Of a stretch of DNA of 64,000 bases, positions 22,925-34,304 are shown in pieces. Origin of the DNA: Tiliqua scincoides (taxonomy: Eukaryota > Chordata > Lepidosauria > Squamata > Scincidae); assembly GCF_035046505.1 (NCBI RefSeq), contig NC_089824.1, positions 33,422,274-33,486,273 of the forward strand, given 5' to 3'. The position numbers and the translations under genes were made by a program. Position 1 is the stretch's first letter, and each line of letters starts with the position of its first letter. The notes below the pieces were generated by a model. The model was not told the origin of the DNA and searched no databases. It worked only from the letters and a program-made list of their open reading frames with translations.

Positions 22925-25867
22925 ATTGGCTTGTTGTTTTGACACAATCTCTGAAAATATTCCTTTTCCCCAACCACTCACCCCACTTCTTTTTTTTTCT
23001 TTTCAAATTACAAACTTTGTATTTGCACTGGAGCAGAGACCCATGTGGTGGCACTCTGTTTGAGCTACTTACTGCACAACATTTATTTAGTTGTGTAAGG
23101 GAAAGATGTCTAAAATCTTTCCCGTACACTTTCTGCTGAGAATCTCTCCATAGTGACTGTTTGCCCCCAGAGTAAAGGCTGTCATTTGCTGCAAATAGCT
23201 GCAGGGAGGCAGTAGCTATTTCAGAGTCTAGTTTTTTTGTTTTTTTTAACAGTGCTGGGGGAAAGAGTTAACCCCCTTGTTGTGTGCCACATCAGTTCCA
23301 GGCAACATAGAGGTCTCCTGTGGCTGACTCTTTTATGTAAAATACTTCCAGTCTCCTTCCTAGTTAAATCCATTCTCAGTTATGAACATCACTTGTAGAT
23401 TGACCTTTTTGTCTCCAAATCACTGTCCAGGTTCTTGAAGCAGACTGCAGGCAGGGCATTAATCTTGCTTTTACTCAGAGGAATGCTGCAAGCCTGCCAT
23501 CTTTTGAAGATATATTGCCTCTAATATTCCATGTTCCTAATTGTTGCAGCCATCTATAAATGTGTGGCATAGCAACACTACTCTCTTTTTGTTCAGTAGG
23601 GATTCTCTTAATTTAAATAAATAAAATGTTAAATTTAAGACTGTACATTAGCAATTCAGAGCTGGAAACTGCTGATTAAGTCACAGACAAACAACACCTG
23701 GTACAATCATTTCATTATTATATCCAAGGTGGTTGTGGCCGTCTTTGGATCTTTCCAAATTCCATGAAACAAAAAAAAAAAAAATGGATGCAAAATCAGA
23801 TTTTGGGTGTAAGGTGACTGTGGTGACTTTAACATAGAGCTCACTGCCAAGAATGAATGACATCCGTGTGTGGTGCTCCTCTTACTAAATGCATTTCTGT
23901 TCTGTTTTTGCAATGATGAAACTGTGGGAAAGGGCAGCTTTTCTGGGCAAGATTTCCTAACTGCACAGAAATGTCTTGACTCATAAAAAACATCAGTGAC
24001 TAAGAAAACGCTGAATGTTTTGCAATCTTCTAATTTCACTCCTTGGGTTCACCTCTGCCTTAATTTTGCAAAATGTATTTAAGCATATATAGTTGCAATA
24101 ATATCAAAGATAAGGTCACACTGAAATACAGCTTCACAAAATAGGATGCCTATAAATAGAATTTATTTAAACATGTGACACCCTCAATGTAGAAGCCTCT
24201 GAAAAGTGCATGTATTGGTATAGCACCCAGTAGGCATGATGTTTAAAAGATTCTTACTGTATGCAGTAGCTCAGGGGTGGCATATTCTCCATTTGCCTCT
24301 GCTTGGGATAGTTTGGAGATACTCCATGAGCCCACTATATGGATATGCTATGCCCACCATATGGCAAATTTTTGGAGAGGCTTCTATGTGGTGACCATAC
24401 CATATTAATCAACTAATGGGGTCAATGATTCCATTACTTCTTGACATTTTGATTTTGGATACAAAATTTAACTCACTCTCAAGTAACGTCTTGAACTAAG
24501 CCTGCTTGCCAGGTTTAGCCTGGGAATCAATTTGTAGTTCACTGTTCAGTGGAGAACTGAAGAGCTGGTGTAGGTCCAAGGAGATCTATTGTAGGACAAG
24601 ACTCTTATGGAGGGAAAGGGGATTTAAATACCCTTTCTCTTCCGAAGCCTTCTGCTTCACCACTCCCACCCCCACTGGATACGTTTGGCATGGCTACACT
24701 GGGGTGGGGGGATATTATTGGGCTATAAATCTGAATCTTCCATAATGCTAACAGACTGAGAACTGCTCTTATTTCTCAGATCCAGAATATGAATGTTAGG
24801 TTCACATCAATGATACATTTAAGACCTTCTGCCTTGCAATTCAGATAATGCTTTTAACTAGATAAACTGATGTAAATGCTCATAGATTTACATCATCCTA
24901 CATGCTCCTGATGCTATCTGGGGGGGGGGGAAAGTCTCTTAGTCCTCCAGGTATCATTATGGCTGTGTCATATGATTTATGTTGATGTACACACCCCAAT
25001 GTAACACACGCACAATGTAACACACCCACACTCTATTGTCATTTGAGAAGCCTGGGATAGAGCAAGCTACAGATTGAAATAATGGGTTGAAATAAGAATA
25101 TATGATCTCAGAGTCAGCCCACCATGCAGCTATGTTCTGGTGCAGTGATGAAAGTTATTCAAGGCACAAATTGTTCAAAGTCAATTCGTTTCAATAGGAA
25201 ACAGTTAAGCATATGCTGTAATTCTCCCATTGAAATCCATTGGGCTTACAATTGGAATTTTATACTGTTCTGTAGGTTTATATGTGTACATAGAAGCAAA
25301 TAATATAATGAAAATTACAGAACAATGCAAATTGGGGGGGGGGAACCCTGACGATTTTTTAAAAAGTTTTTATTAAACTGATAATTGTAAACCCCATTTA
25401 CTTACTGTGTGAAGCTGGGTTTGTTATTCCTGTGCTTTAGGAAAAAAATGACTTGCTTTAGTAAGAAGCATTTGTTTCCTTTGCTGTGTGTTTTTCAGAG
25501 ATGTGGGAGTAACATTCATCAGACAATGAACAGTTGCAGGCTTTGTGGCTTAGATTAAAGAATTGCTTAGGAAGGCAATGTCCTGCCTGATCACATCATG
25601 CTGTGTAGGCAGTGTGGGTGTCTAGCTTGGAGGCTTTTGTTTCCATCAAGTCACCTCTCTGCTTCTCTATTGGTGAGCAACACAGTCTTTTGATTGATCG
25701 TGTTGGGCTCGGAATTCTCCATTCACAATCTCACACAGTGGTCACACCGGTTTAAGCTCTTCGGCTTGGCAAATGCCCTTGGCATGCGTTCAGCACCATC
25801 CCTGTGAACTTGCCCTAACACAGTCATTTCAGGTTCTACATTATACTTGTTGAACCTACACAAGCAC
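22925..25867. other. Largely unassigned intergenic stretch
   Basis: 24560-24735 faintly resembles the interior of the GC-rich element (GTAGGTCCAAGGAGATC, GGGAAAGGGGATTTAAATA). There are short A and G runs (23771, 24921, 25334). No gene recognised. Confidence 0.4.
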
Positions 25868-26000
25868 TGTAGTTTGAAGGTGGAGCATTTGCTTTGCCTG
25901 TAAATGGCCCCATGCTCAATCCATGGTATCTCCAAATAGGGCTGGGAAAGACTACAGAGTGAAAGCATACTGCTGCCAGTCACAGACAGTAATGACATTT
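25868..26000 (+). mobile_element. SINE-like element with tRNA-like head
   Basis: GGAGCATTTGCTTTGCCTG followed by ATGCTCAATCC (B-box-like), then ATCTCCAAATAGGGCTGGGA and CTGCTGCCAGTCA. Truncated at the 3' side. Confidence 0.55.
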
Positions 26001-26026
26001 ACTCAGTGGGATAATGGCCCAACTCA

Positions 26027-26116
26027 CAGCCCAATCCTATCCACACTTTCCTGGGAGTAAGCCCCTTTGACTCTAATGGGACTTACTTCTGAGTAGACAT
26101 GCATCGGATTGGGCTG
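26027..26116. mobile_element. Palindromic 90-bp MITE with TCA target duplication
   Basis: Perfect termini CAGCCCAATCC / GGATTGGGCTG, flanked by TCA on both sides (26024-26026, 26117-26119). The internal GGGAGTAAGCCCC and GGGACTTACTTC are also inverted. Confidence 0.75.
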
Positions 26117-26464
26117 TCAGTTGACAGCTTCCTAAGTTCATGGAAGTTTGAACTACTTGCAGTGATTGGTGCTGTCCCTGACACATCTGGCCCAGTTTAT
26201 CTTTGTTTCATGATTAGATGAATGTCATTGTTTCTGAATTCCCATGATGCACCAGTGCTGATGGAATAGCTGTCTACTAGTATGTGCATTTTTCTATTTA
26301 CCCTGGAATATTGTAGAGTGAACTGATATAGAGGAAGTGCTTGGTTACTGAAATGTTTTCCCAGCACAGTATCTCACAAAGAAGAGTCCCAATATAGATG
26401 TTTTGGTCGCAGGATATGCAGCATTCAAACTTTTGCCTCTAAGGATGGTCTCCTGTGCTCCACT

Positions 26465-27040
26465 TTCATCTTTCAGAAAATGGAGGTCTTGTCCAAATGA
26501 GGAGAACAAAAAAGAACACAAATGCTGGCAAAAGGAATGTAGCCAATTATGGAAGTGAAAAAAGACTATGAGAAGCTTGTCACTGAAATCATCAAGCAAT
26601 AAAAACTTCTTTAACTATGTCAGAAGCTGGAAACCTGCCAGGGAAATGTTTGAACCATTAGATAATGACGGAATAAAAGGGAAGCATGAAGGGAATATAG
26701 AAACTGAAGAGAATGTTCCAACTCTGTGATGAATGAATGAGAGGAATGAACTCCGTGCTAGTAGCATAGCTACAAGGGGCAAAGCACTAAGTTTTGTAGG
26801 GTCCCCTGCCAAACTTAGTGCTGTGCCTTCTCTGTAGTTATGCTACTGCTCTGTGCATCTGTCTTCACTACAGAAGACATGGGGCAGCTACCTGTGCCTG
26901 AACTCTCTTTCGCAGGAAGAGACTCTAAAGAACTCTTAAAAGGAAGCAGCAAGGAATGAATCATGCTTGAGCTTACTGAGAAAGGAATCATTCAGGTTCA
27001 GATGGCATTCACTCGAAAGTTCTTAACTGTGTAACCCTAT
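26465..27040 (+). mobile_element. Old CR1-type LINE fragment (linker before RT)
   Basis: Degraded reading of the endonuclease-RT linker: CPNEENKKEHK-like at 26490, FFNYVRSWKPARE-like near 26610-26645, then NEL.ASVFTTED near 26745-26880 and SFRFRWHSLESS-like beyond. The NEL-RASVF segment is split by the foldback element at 26759. Much more diverged than the other CR1 copies. Confidence 0.65.
26759..26848. mobile_element. 90-bp foldback MITE inside the old CR1
   Basis: Arms TAGTAGCATAGCTACA..GGGGC..AGCACTAAGTTTTG and its complement fill the whole element. Flanks CTCCGTGC (26751-26758) and CTCTGTGC (26849-26856) are an 8-bp duplication with one mismatch. Taking it out rejoins the CR1 frame NELRASVF, which confirms the borders. 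Confidence 0.85.
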
Positions 27041-27114
27041 GCATGTTTACTCAGAAGCAAATTTCACTGTGTTGAATGGGACTTACTCCCAGGTACATGT
27101 GCATGGGATTGCAA
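27023..27114. mobile_element. Palindromic GCAATCC MITE, diverged
   Basis: CCCTATGCATGTTTACTCAG at left, GAATGGGACTTACTCCCAGG and GCATGGGATTGCAAC at right; starts beside TTA but the right-hand duplication is not kept. Confidence 0.5.
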
Positions 27115-28363
27115 CCACAAAAGATTACTGATATAGAACCAGGGAGTGATCATTCTTTCAGAGTAATTTATTAACATGGAACATATAGTAGTGATTTTGA
27201 GACTGTGAAGGTATTTTAACATAGATGAACATGAGCTAACTTGGGGCATTTACATATATTTATGAAATGAAGAAATGCTGACTGAACACTACTTAAGTCA
27301 CCATCTGACTGCTGACTGAAGTAGTGTTCATCTGTTTCAATACTTATCCTGTCTATCAATTAATAGACAGTCTATTATCAATAGACTTTTCCTTCTATTT
27401 CAGATAACACATTGTAGCAACTGACATGAAACTGAGAAGAAGAGAAGGACCTGGGAATTAATAGGAGACAGTTTGTGTGTGTGTGTGTCTGCTGAACTAC
27501 TTGTTCAAGGAGGCTACATAGTGAAATTATTAATGAATCTGTTTATGATAGTAGCAATGCAGTTCTATTCTTGGCATATATGTATTGTACAAAACAAACT
27601 AGGCCTTCATTCTAACAGTCATGAGTTTCTCCTCCTCCAGACTACAGCAAATGAAAGAGTGCAAATAGGGCAGGGAAAGAAGAAAGAATGGAAATTAAAG
27701 TACAAGAACAAAGTAATCATCCCTTCTGAAAAATTAGGACTGGCAGTAGGACAACATGAATCCCAGTCTACGCTATGCAAACCTGCTTTATCCACCATCC
27801 TCCTGATTGTATAGAACAACCACCCAGGAGCCTCCGTGTTGCTCTGTGATCAAATGACTGCCATGCATCACTCTGTCCTCAGGTCCTATGCCAGAAGAGA
27901 TGTACATTTGATACAGGCCTTGTCTGGAGGTTTGACAATGCTCCTATTGTTTGCAGTATTCAGCTGTTACAAGTAAACAGTGATTCCCTGTGAATTCCAG
28001 CTCTCACTTTGCCATGACACAGGAAGTGTGTGTCACTCCTGCTCCCTCTCTTGCTGCTTGTTCTTAACCTCAAAAGCCATCAGGGGAGCAGGTTCAAACG
28101 TGCAAGCAGTTGTGTAACCAGCAGGACAGGCTGCACAAGCCCTGTCACCATTTATCTGCATTGGTTTGTTATCTTGCTGTGTTTGCAGATGGTTTTTCCT
28201 TATAAGGTCTCAAAGTAGTCCACTGCGACATTTGCAAAAGTCAAATAGAGGCACAGTGTGAGCCATTTCCCAGTGCTGGAACCATGTCGAGGACCCTGGC
28301 GTAAAGCCTTGCACTAGTGCTCCCCCTATTCCTGAAGATGCATCGGGCGCAGTCATTTTATCA
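27115..28363. other. Intergenic stretch; nothing recognised
   Basis: A short (GT)n at 27473 and unassigned sequence. Confidence 0.4.
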
Positions 28364-28371
28364 CAGTAGAG

Positions 28372-28687
28372 CAGGGGTCTCCAAACTTTTTGGCCAGAGG
28401 GCCGTATCAAATGTCTGGCACGGTTTTGAGGGCCGGAAAAAAAATTTAAATATAAAATTTATATAAATAAATTAGAGATGGAACTTAGATGTGTGAATAA
28501 ATGAATGAAGGGGCTCATTTATTCAACCTCTCTGGCCCTTAGAACACCCTCCAGATGCAACCAGAGCATAATTCTAGTCATGTTTGGCGAAGTGGGCCAG
28601 GGGCTTTCAGGGGACAAGAGGCTGGCCACAGGTTGGATAGAGGCTTGCTGTGGGCCACATCTGGCCCCCGGGGTTTGGAGACACCTG
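28372..28687. mobile_element. Non-autonomous hAT element, 8-bp TSD
   Basis: Termini CAGGGGTCTCCAAAC / GTTTGGAGACACCTG (one mismatch), flanked by CAGTAGAG on both sides (28364-28371, 28688-28695). 316 bp, with GAGGGCCG and GGGCCACATCTGGCCCCCGG near the ends; no coding capacity. Confidence 0.93.
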
Positions 28688-28867
28688 CAGTAGAGCAGCA
28701 CTGAGGCTCCTGGGTGGTTAAGAGGTGGTACCACCTGCTCTTTGGTGTGAACAAAGAACCGGCTTGGCTGCCCTTCATGTGAGAGATGAAGGACCTGCTT
28801 GTCAGCCTGCGTGGGAGGCAACTGGAGGCCAGAAGTAATACCAGACCAGAAAGATCCATCTGAAACG

Positions 28868-29024
28868 TGTGTGGTTCTTAAAAGACAGAACCTTTCTGTG
28901 ATTGTAAAAATCCCCTCGGGGATTTAGAAACAGTCTGCCTATGTAAACCGCCTTGAATAAAGTCAGAGGAGTAATCCGATGACCAGAAAGGCAGTATATA
29001 AATACCCAGTTGTTGTTGTTAAGC
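28868..29024 (+). mobile_element. SINE 3' half ending in GTT repeats
   Basis: GTGTGGTTCTTAAAAGACAG, TAAACCGCCTTGAATAAAGTC and AAGGCAGTATATAAATA then (GTT)n. Same body as the full SINE at 40557, lacking the tRNA-like head. Confidence 0.7.
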
Positions 29025-29886
29025 TAAACTAAGCAGCAGTTTAAACTAACAGTGATTTAAATTAAAACACCAGCAAATACCTGATTAGAATAAGATTCTA
29101 GAAGGGCTGTTTAAATCATTTAAATCTAAGTAAAAAACCAAACTATGGAGGATTCCAGGACTATGTGACCCTTCCTGAGAGATTATACCAGTTTGGTAAT
29201 ATGGGCAGATTATCCTAGCCAGTGCCTGGCAAGTGACCACCTTGAACCCTGTGTTCTGAGTTCTATAAAGAAAGGATGGTGCCATATAACTGTAATAAAT
29301 GAAATTGCCAAGGAGTGGCTCTCACTCAGAAAGGTCGGTTGAACTAATCTGCACTGTGGATTCTGGAATGAGAGATCCTACTACATTTAAACTCCTAGCA
29401 TCATGAAAGGCAGTGTACTGAGTAATCAGCAGAGGAAAACCTCACAAGGTCAGCATTCTGGAGGAATTTGTGAAAGCAGCTAAAAGTTGAAAAACTTTTA
29501 GGGAATGTTGAAGCACAAAAAGAAGAAAAATAAGGTGGGCAGTAGAAGTTTGACAAGTAACAAACCTACGTTTCTAGAAAAAGACTTTCCTCCAATACAG
29601 AGGCTGATAACAATTCAGGAATTCAGCCTCCATAAGAATTCAGAAGAAAGGACCAATGCTTCTCATTCATCCAAAACTGCACTCTTTCAGGAATTGTGCA
29701 TAAGTAGATGAGCTAGTGGGCTGACCAAGACATATCTCATATTTCTTGAATGAAATGATCTTTAAATTTGCACTGCAGCAGATACTCTACTATTGGTGGT
29801 CTGATTTATCAGCTGATAATGACTTTGTTGCAATGTACATCTCAGACTTCTGCTAACTAGGTTGAGTGGCACCTTTTAAAATTGTT
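29025..29886. other. Intergenic stretch; nothing recognised
   Basis: No gene or assignable repeat. Confidence 0.4.
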
Positions 29887-30090
29887 CCCTTATATTGAGC
29901 AGGGGAAGAGCAACTGTTCTTATTCATCCCAGTATAGAGTCCTTTCCAGTGGCTAGGATATTCCTGAATCTTTCTTAAGTTTTTTTGATAAGGAACAATC
30001 CTCTGGGAATGATCTTTTTATTTCTTTTCTATGTAAACCACACTGAAAAGCTTTTATTTTTTTTAAAGGATCTAAAAATAATTGTTATCA
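29887..30090 (+). mobile_element. L2/MIR-like 3' tail, degraded
   Basis: TCTATGTAAACCACACTGAAAAG and a following A/T-rich ATCTAAAAATAATTGTTATC tail have the layout of LINE/SINE ends with a GTAAACCGC motif. Assignment tentative. Confidence 0.4.
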
Positions 30091-30113
30091 TTAGTTTCTA
30101 GTATGGTGTGGCC

Positions 30114-30445
30114 CAGTGTTTCTCAAACTGTGGGTCAGGACCCACTAGGTGGGTCATGAGCCAGGTTCAGGTGGGTCCCCATTCATTTCAATATTTAATT
30201 TTTAATGACCTGATGCTACCATGATATGTGACTGCTTTTGGGGAAATGCTACATATCTGTACTTTTAACAGGTTACTATGTATATTCTTTTAACAATGAT
30301 AGTAAATGGGACTTACTCTTGGGTAAGCGTGGATAGGATTGCAGCCTAGGATTGTTTCCTGCTTAATGATGTCACTTCCGATGGGACCTGACAGATTCTC
30401 ATTCTAAAGATTAGGTCCCAGTGCTTAAATGTGTGAAATCCACTG
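30114..30445 (+). mobile_element. hAT-like element (CAGTGTTTCTCAAACT family) carrying a MITE half
   Basis: Left end CAGTGTTTCTCAAACTGTGG; right end GTGTGAAATCCACTG. Flanks GTGTGGCC (30106-30113) and GGGTGGCC (30446-30453) differ at one base. The interior AAATGGGACTTACTCTTGGG and GGATAGGATTGCAGCC is the right half of the palindromic MITE. The copy at 48469 is the same family reversed. Confidence 0.8.
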
Positions 30446-30453
30446 GGGTGGCC

Positions 30454-31329
30454 TCCATTGTTTAGTGTTTAGTTTACTTATTTTAAAATCTGTTCACTGA
30501 ACAACTGATTGCAACAGTCAGTTTTTTAATTAAAAAATTGCCAGTAATGCAGCATCATAACTTTTTTTTTTCCAGAAAAACCCATAAGCCCACTGAAATA
30601 ATTGTATTTTGCACAACATTTTGCATTCATTGTCTGCAAATGATCACAGTAGCAGCATTTGTGAATTAAGCATAGCAATGAAACTTGCCTTATCCATAAC
30701 CTCAGAGGGGAGGAGGGAGCAATATTGTGAGATCTAATGTGGATGAAAATGTCTCTTTTATTACTGTTGCATTAAAATGCTACAGATCTGTAAAGACTGT
30801 AAAACCTCTATTATGCTTGGATTAATTTAACTGATAAAGGATTGTTTCCTTTGAAGTATTACGTACAGCAACAGATCAAATATCTGGGGGGGAAATGGTT
30901 GATTCGCTTGGCTTTTCCATGGTAAACAGTTTTCAAAGCATAACTTTGCTTTGTATACTATAATCATTCAGCTTATACTCAGCATATACTTAAAAGAGCT
31001 CAAAACAGTTGATAGGACTGTTGCTATGTGTGTGTAAAATGCACTTTATCAATGTTCCATTTCCACTTGTTCTGTGATAAATGAAGGGTGTCTCCTTTAA
31101 ATTGCAACACACGGGTTATCCAGATGCCTTCCCGGAAGGAGACCCTGTTGTCTGTTGCTTCAGAGATAACAAATGAAATTCTTTCCCCAATTAGTGGAGC
31201 CATTGCGCTCTGGGAAGCATCTGGAATGTGACTGTGCTAAATGGCACACTCACCAATTGGCAATTGCCATGATATCACATGACAGTAATGATGATGGTTG
31301 CACTTTCACTGTGCATGGTGCTTTACAAC
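30454..31329. other. Intergenic stretch; nothing recognised
   Basis: AT-rich, no gene or assignable repeat. Confidence 0.4.
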
Positions 31330-31515
31330 AGGTGAGAATGCAGGGCTCTACCCTAAGGGGCTCATAATGTAGGAGTAGGCACAAGGAAAATGCATTGAAT
31401 GGGGAGGGCAGTGGTAAATTGCTTTGATTTGTTCTAATTTTTTTAATAGTTACCATGAGCTATTGTGAATGCCCCCAATTGGATAGAGTATAAATATTTT
31501 AAATCAATAAATGGG
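31330..31515 (+). mobile_element. L2-like 3' tail
   Basis: T-rich segment TTGTTCTAATTTTTTTAATAG followed by GAGTATAAATATTTTAAATC and an AATAAAT tail, the layout of an L2-type 3' end. Confidence 0.4.
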
Positions 31516-31610
31516 AAAGAATGTGTCATATGTGCATTATATCACAAATGCATACATGGGAGGGTAGACCAATTCTAACCAGAGCTAATGCAGTGGAGCC
31601 AGAGCAGCAG

Positions 31611-32104
31611 AGCTGCATCCTATGCTGGGATTGAAAAGGCTGGAAGTCTCCTTGAAGCAAGTGTTCATTTGTCTTCTTGCCCTGGGGAATGCTCCAGACT
31701 GCGCAGCCAGAGCCATAACCAGGGCGGGCACTCGCTCCAGGTGCTGCACCAAGGGGAGGGCATATGACTGACACCCAGGCTCTGTCCTAGTTATGGAGGA
31801 GGTGCTGGTGGCTGGCCTCCACAGGAGAAGAAACAGGGGGTGTGAAGTCGCTTCAGTGAGTGCCCCCCCATTCTTTTGCACCCCTTGGTGAAGGGGAACC
31901 ATCACAGAAGGAATGCAAAGTTGCTGCAGTGAGTGCCCCTCCTCCAGGAAGAACCCAGAAGTGATGTCACATGACATGTCATGATGTCACTACCCTGGTC
32001 GCTGGGGCAGTGCATTACTGACCTGTGCTAGCTGAATCGCTGGTGCAAGTCCAAGTGGAGCCATGTCAGAATCCAAAGCCCAGGAAGGTGGATAGGATAC
32101 AGTG
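31611..32104. mobile_element. Old GC-rich DNA element, possibly with a nested insertion
   Basis: TGCATCCTATGCTGGG at left and GTGGATAGGATACAGTG at right have the family termini; CTGGTGCAAGTCCAAGTGG is a family interior motif. Between about 31706 and 32005 a further inverted-end segment (CAGAGCCATAACCAGGG and CCCTGGTCGCTGGGG) may be a separate insertion. Confidence 0.4.
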
Positions 32105-32165
32105 TGTGTGGCTGCTGCTGATTCCACCCCCCATCTGGGACCCGATCTGCCCACCCCCTTTGAAA

Positions 32166-32806
32166 GAAAAGCCTGACTGGTTCAGGCCAAAAGCCCATCT
32201 AGTCCAGCTTCCTGTACCTCACAGTGGCCCACCAGATGCCCCAGGAAGCAAACAAGACAACAGGACACCTGCGCCCTGGTACCCTCCCTCACATCTGGCA
32301 TTCAGAGGTAGCCTACCTCTAAAATCAGGAAGTTGCACATACCCATCACGGTTTGTAACCTGTGATGAACTTTTCCTCCAGAAATTTGTCCAATCCCATT
32401 TTAAAGGCATCCAGGCCAGGTGCCATCACCACATCCTGCAGCAAGGAGTTCCACAGACTAATTACTTGCTGGGTAAAGAAATATTTTCTTTTCTCTGCCC
32501 TAACTCTCCCAACACTCAATTTTAGTGGATGTTCCCTGGTTCTGGTGCTGTGTGAGAGGGAAAAAGCATCTCTCTAGCCACTCTAGCCATACTCTGCATA
32601 ATTTTGTATGTCTCAATCATGCCCCCTTCAGGCACCTCTTTTCTAGACTGAAGAGACCCAAATACTGTAGCCTTTCCTTGTAAGGGAAGTGCCCTAGCCC
32701 AGTAATCATTTTGGTTGCTCTCTTCTGCATTTTTTCCATTTCCACTATATCCTTATTGAGATGTGGCGACCAGAACTGGACACAATACTCCAGGTGTGGA
32801 GTATTG
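32166..32806 (-). mobile_element. CR1 LINE 3' fragment with 5' snap-back
   Basis: Encodes [20 protein letters not shown] and [14 protein letters not shown] and the 3' end (complement of CTGGACTAGATGGGCTTTTG). At the 5' junction CAATACTCC (32783-32791) and GGAGTATTG (32798-32806) form a perfect 9-bp stem; other CR1 copies continue with GGCCTTACC where this copy turns back. Confidence 0.92.
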
Positions 32807-33244
32807 AAGTTCATCTCCACATATGCCGGTGCATCATCTTTTCTGATAGCTGCATTTCCCAAATTCAAGACCATGCAAAGCTTGCATTTTGTTGGCTGTG
32901 GAAATAAATATTAGCATCCACCTGGCTTTGTAGCCTCTTTACACATGATGTTGTTCCAGATGCCCGTGGGAACTCTGTGAAAATTGTTTCTCTTTAGCAC
33001 TCCCCCAAATATTTGCTAATAGGTCTAGAATGTCATTGTTTAGCTGAAGTATTGAGGGTGTAGACTCAACAGTTCTTAAACTTTACAAAACACAAGCAGT
33101 CCTGATCACACTGGATTCTATTTTTGTACATTCACATTTCCTCATTGTTATGCTCATTTTTATTTTATCTTTCCATTTTCTTTGCATTTGTCCTCATAGG
33201 AATACCGTTACTACTGTTGAGTCTTTGCTGCCTTCTATGTACAT

Positions 33245-33583
33245 CAGTAATTTTCAACCGATGCGACATGGCACACTGGTGGGCCATGAAAGGTCCACAG
33301 TGTGCTGCAGGAGTTTGGAGCACAGCAGTTGAAAACTGCGGAAAATTTCTTCCAGGTTCTGCGGCTCTGTTTCTAGGGCAACTATCTGTAGTGATGAATT
33401 GTCTGTCCTTCCTCCTCCACCAGCACAGGAACCAACAGAGGAACTGTCTGTCACTACGGGCAGTTGCCTGAGACACAGAGCCACAGAACCCGGAAGAGTC
33501 TCCTGGAAGCCAGGAGTGACATCACAAGAGGTGAAGACCAGAAAGTTCAGTGCGTCATGAGAAAAACAAATTGAAAGTCACTG
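33245..33583. mobile_element. hAT-like element, CAGTAATTTTCAACC termini
   Basis: CAGTAATTTTCAACC at left, AATTGAAAGTCACTG at right, inverted with a few mismatches; GCACACTGGTGGGCC near the left end resembles the 21519/62070 family. No clear target duplication. Confidence 0.6.
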
Positions 33584-34285
33584 ATTTTGCTCTAATCACT
33601 TACACTCTTGCCAGTGTAATGTTCAGTGAGGACATCAGTACAATGCCACCATCACTCCCTTCTGTGATACCTTGCCATGCCAAATGCTACCATCATCTGA
33701 TCTGGTGGCATGCCAGTGACTGACTTGGTGTCTTCCCTCTTCCTTGGTTCAAAAAGGAAGAGGGGCAGGACAGGATGTATGGAGGACAATAGGTGCTGTA
33801 GCTCTCCTGTCCTTCCTTTTCCTTCTCTGATCCAAAGAGCAGAATCGGGAGGAGAAGCAGTAAGGGCAGGTGAGTTCCCCGGCCCACCAGCCACCTAAGG
33901 AAACTGCCACAGTTGGCCTGATGGATGAGCCTGCTGTGCAACAATCCCTTTGCCAGTTTCTATCCTGCCTGCTAGTTTCAGTTCGCATTTGGGACTATAG
34001 ACCTGAGTGGGAGAGAAAATACTGTTAGAACAGCAAGGGAAAGGCATGTTATCTCATTGCCTTTGATCTCTTGATATTTTTGAACATGTGACAACAGTTG
34101 CACATAGCAGGCTTTCCCCAATAACTGAACTATTGCTCGGTGGAAAAGTTCAGTGCATATATTTAGGTTGATGGGGGGGAGGGAAACCATGATAAGCTGA
34201 ACCACAGTTACCTGCCAACTGTTTCAGTTTCTAGGCCCAGGATTGTTCAGGTCCCTGAGGAGAAAGTAAACTCCCAACCACTCAT
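33584..34285. other. Intergenic stretch; nothing recognised
   Basis: No gene or assignable repeat before the L1 fragment. Confidence 0.4.
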
Positions 34286-34304
34286 ACAGGCTTCTGCTGC
34301 AAAA

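Noticed and set aside
25868-25925. tRNA gene
   Set aside because: The B-box-like ATGCTCAATCC lies in a dispersed SINE-like repeat with other copies in the window.
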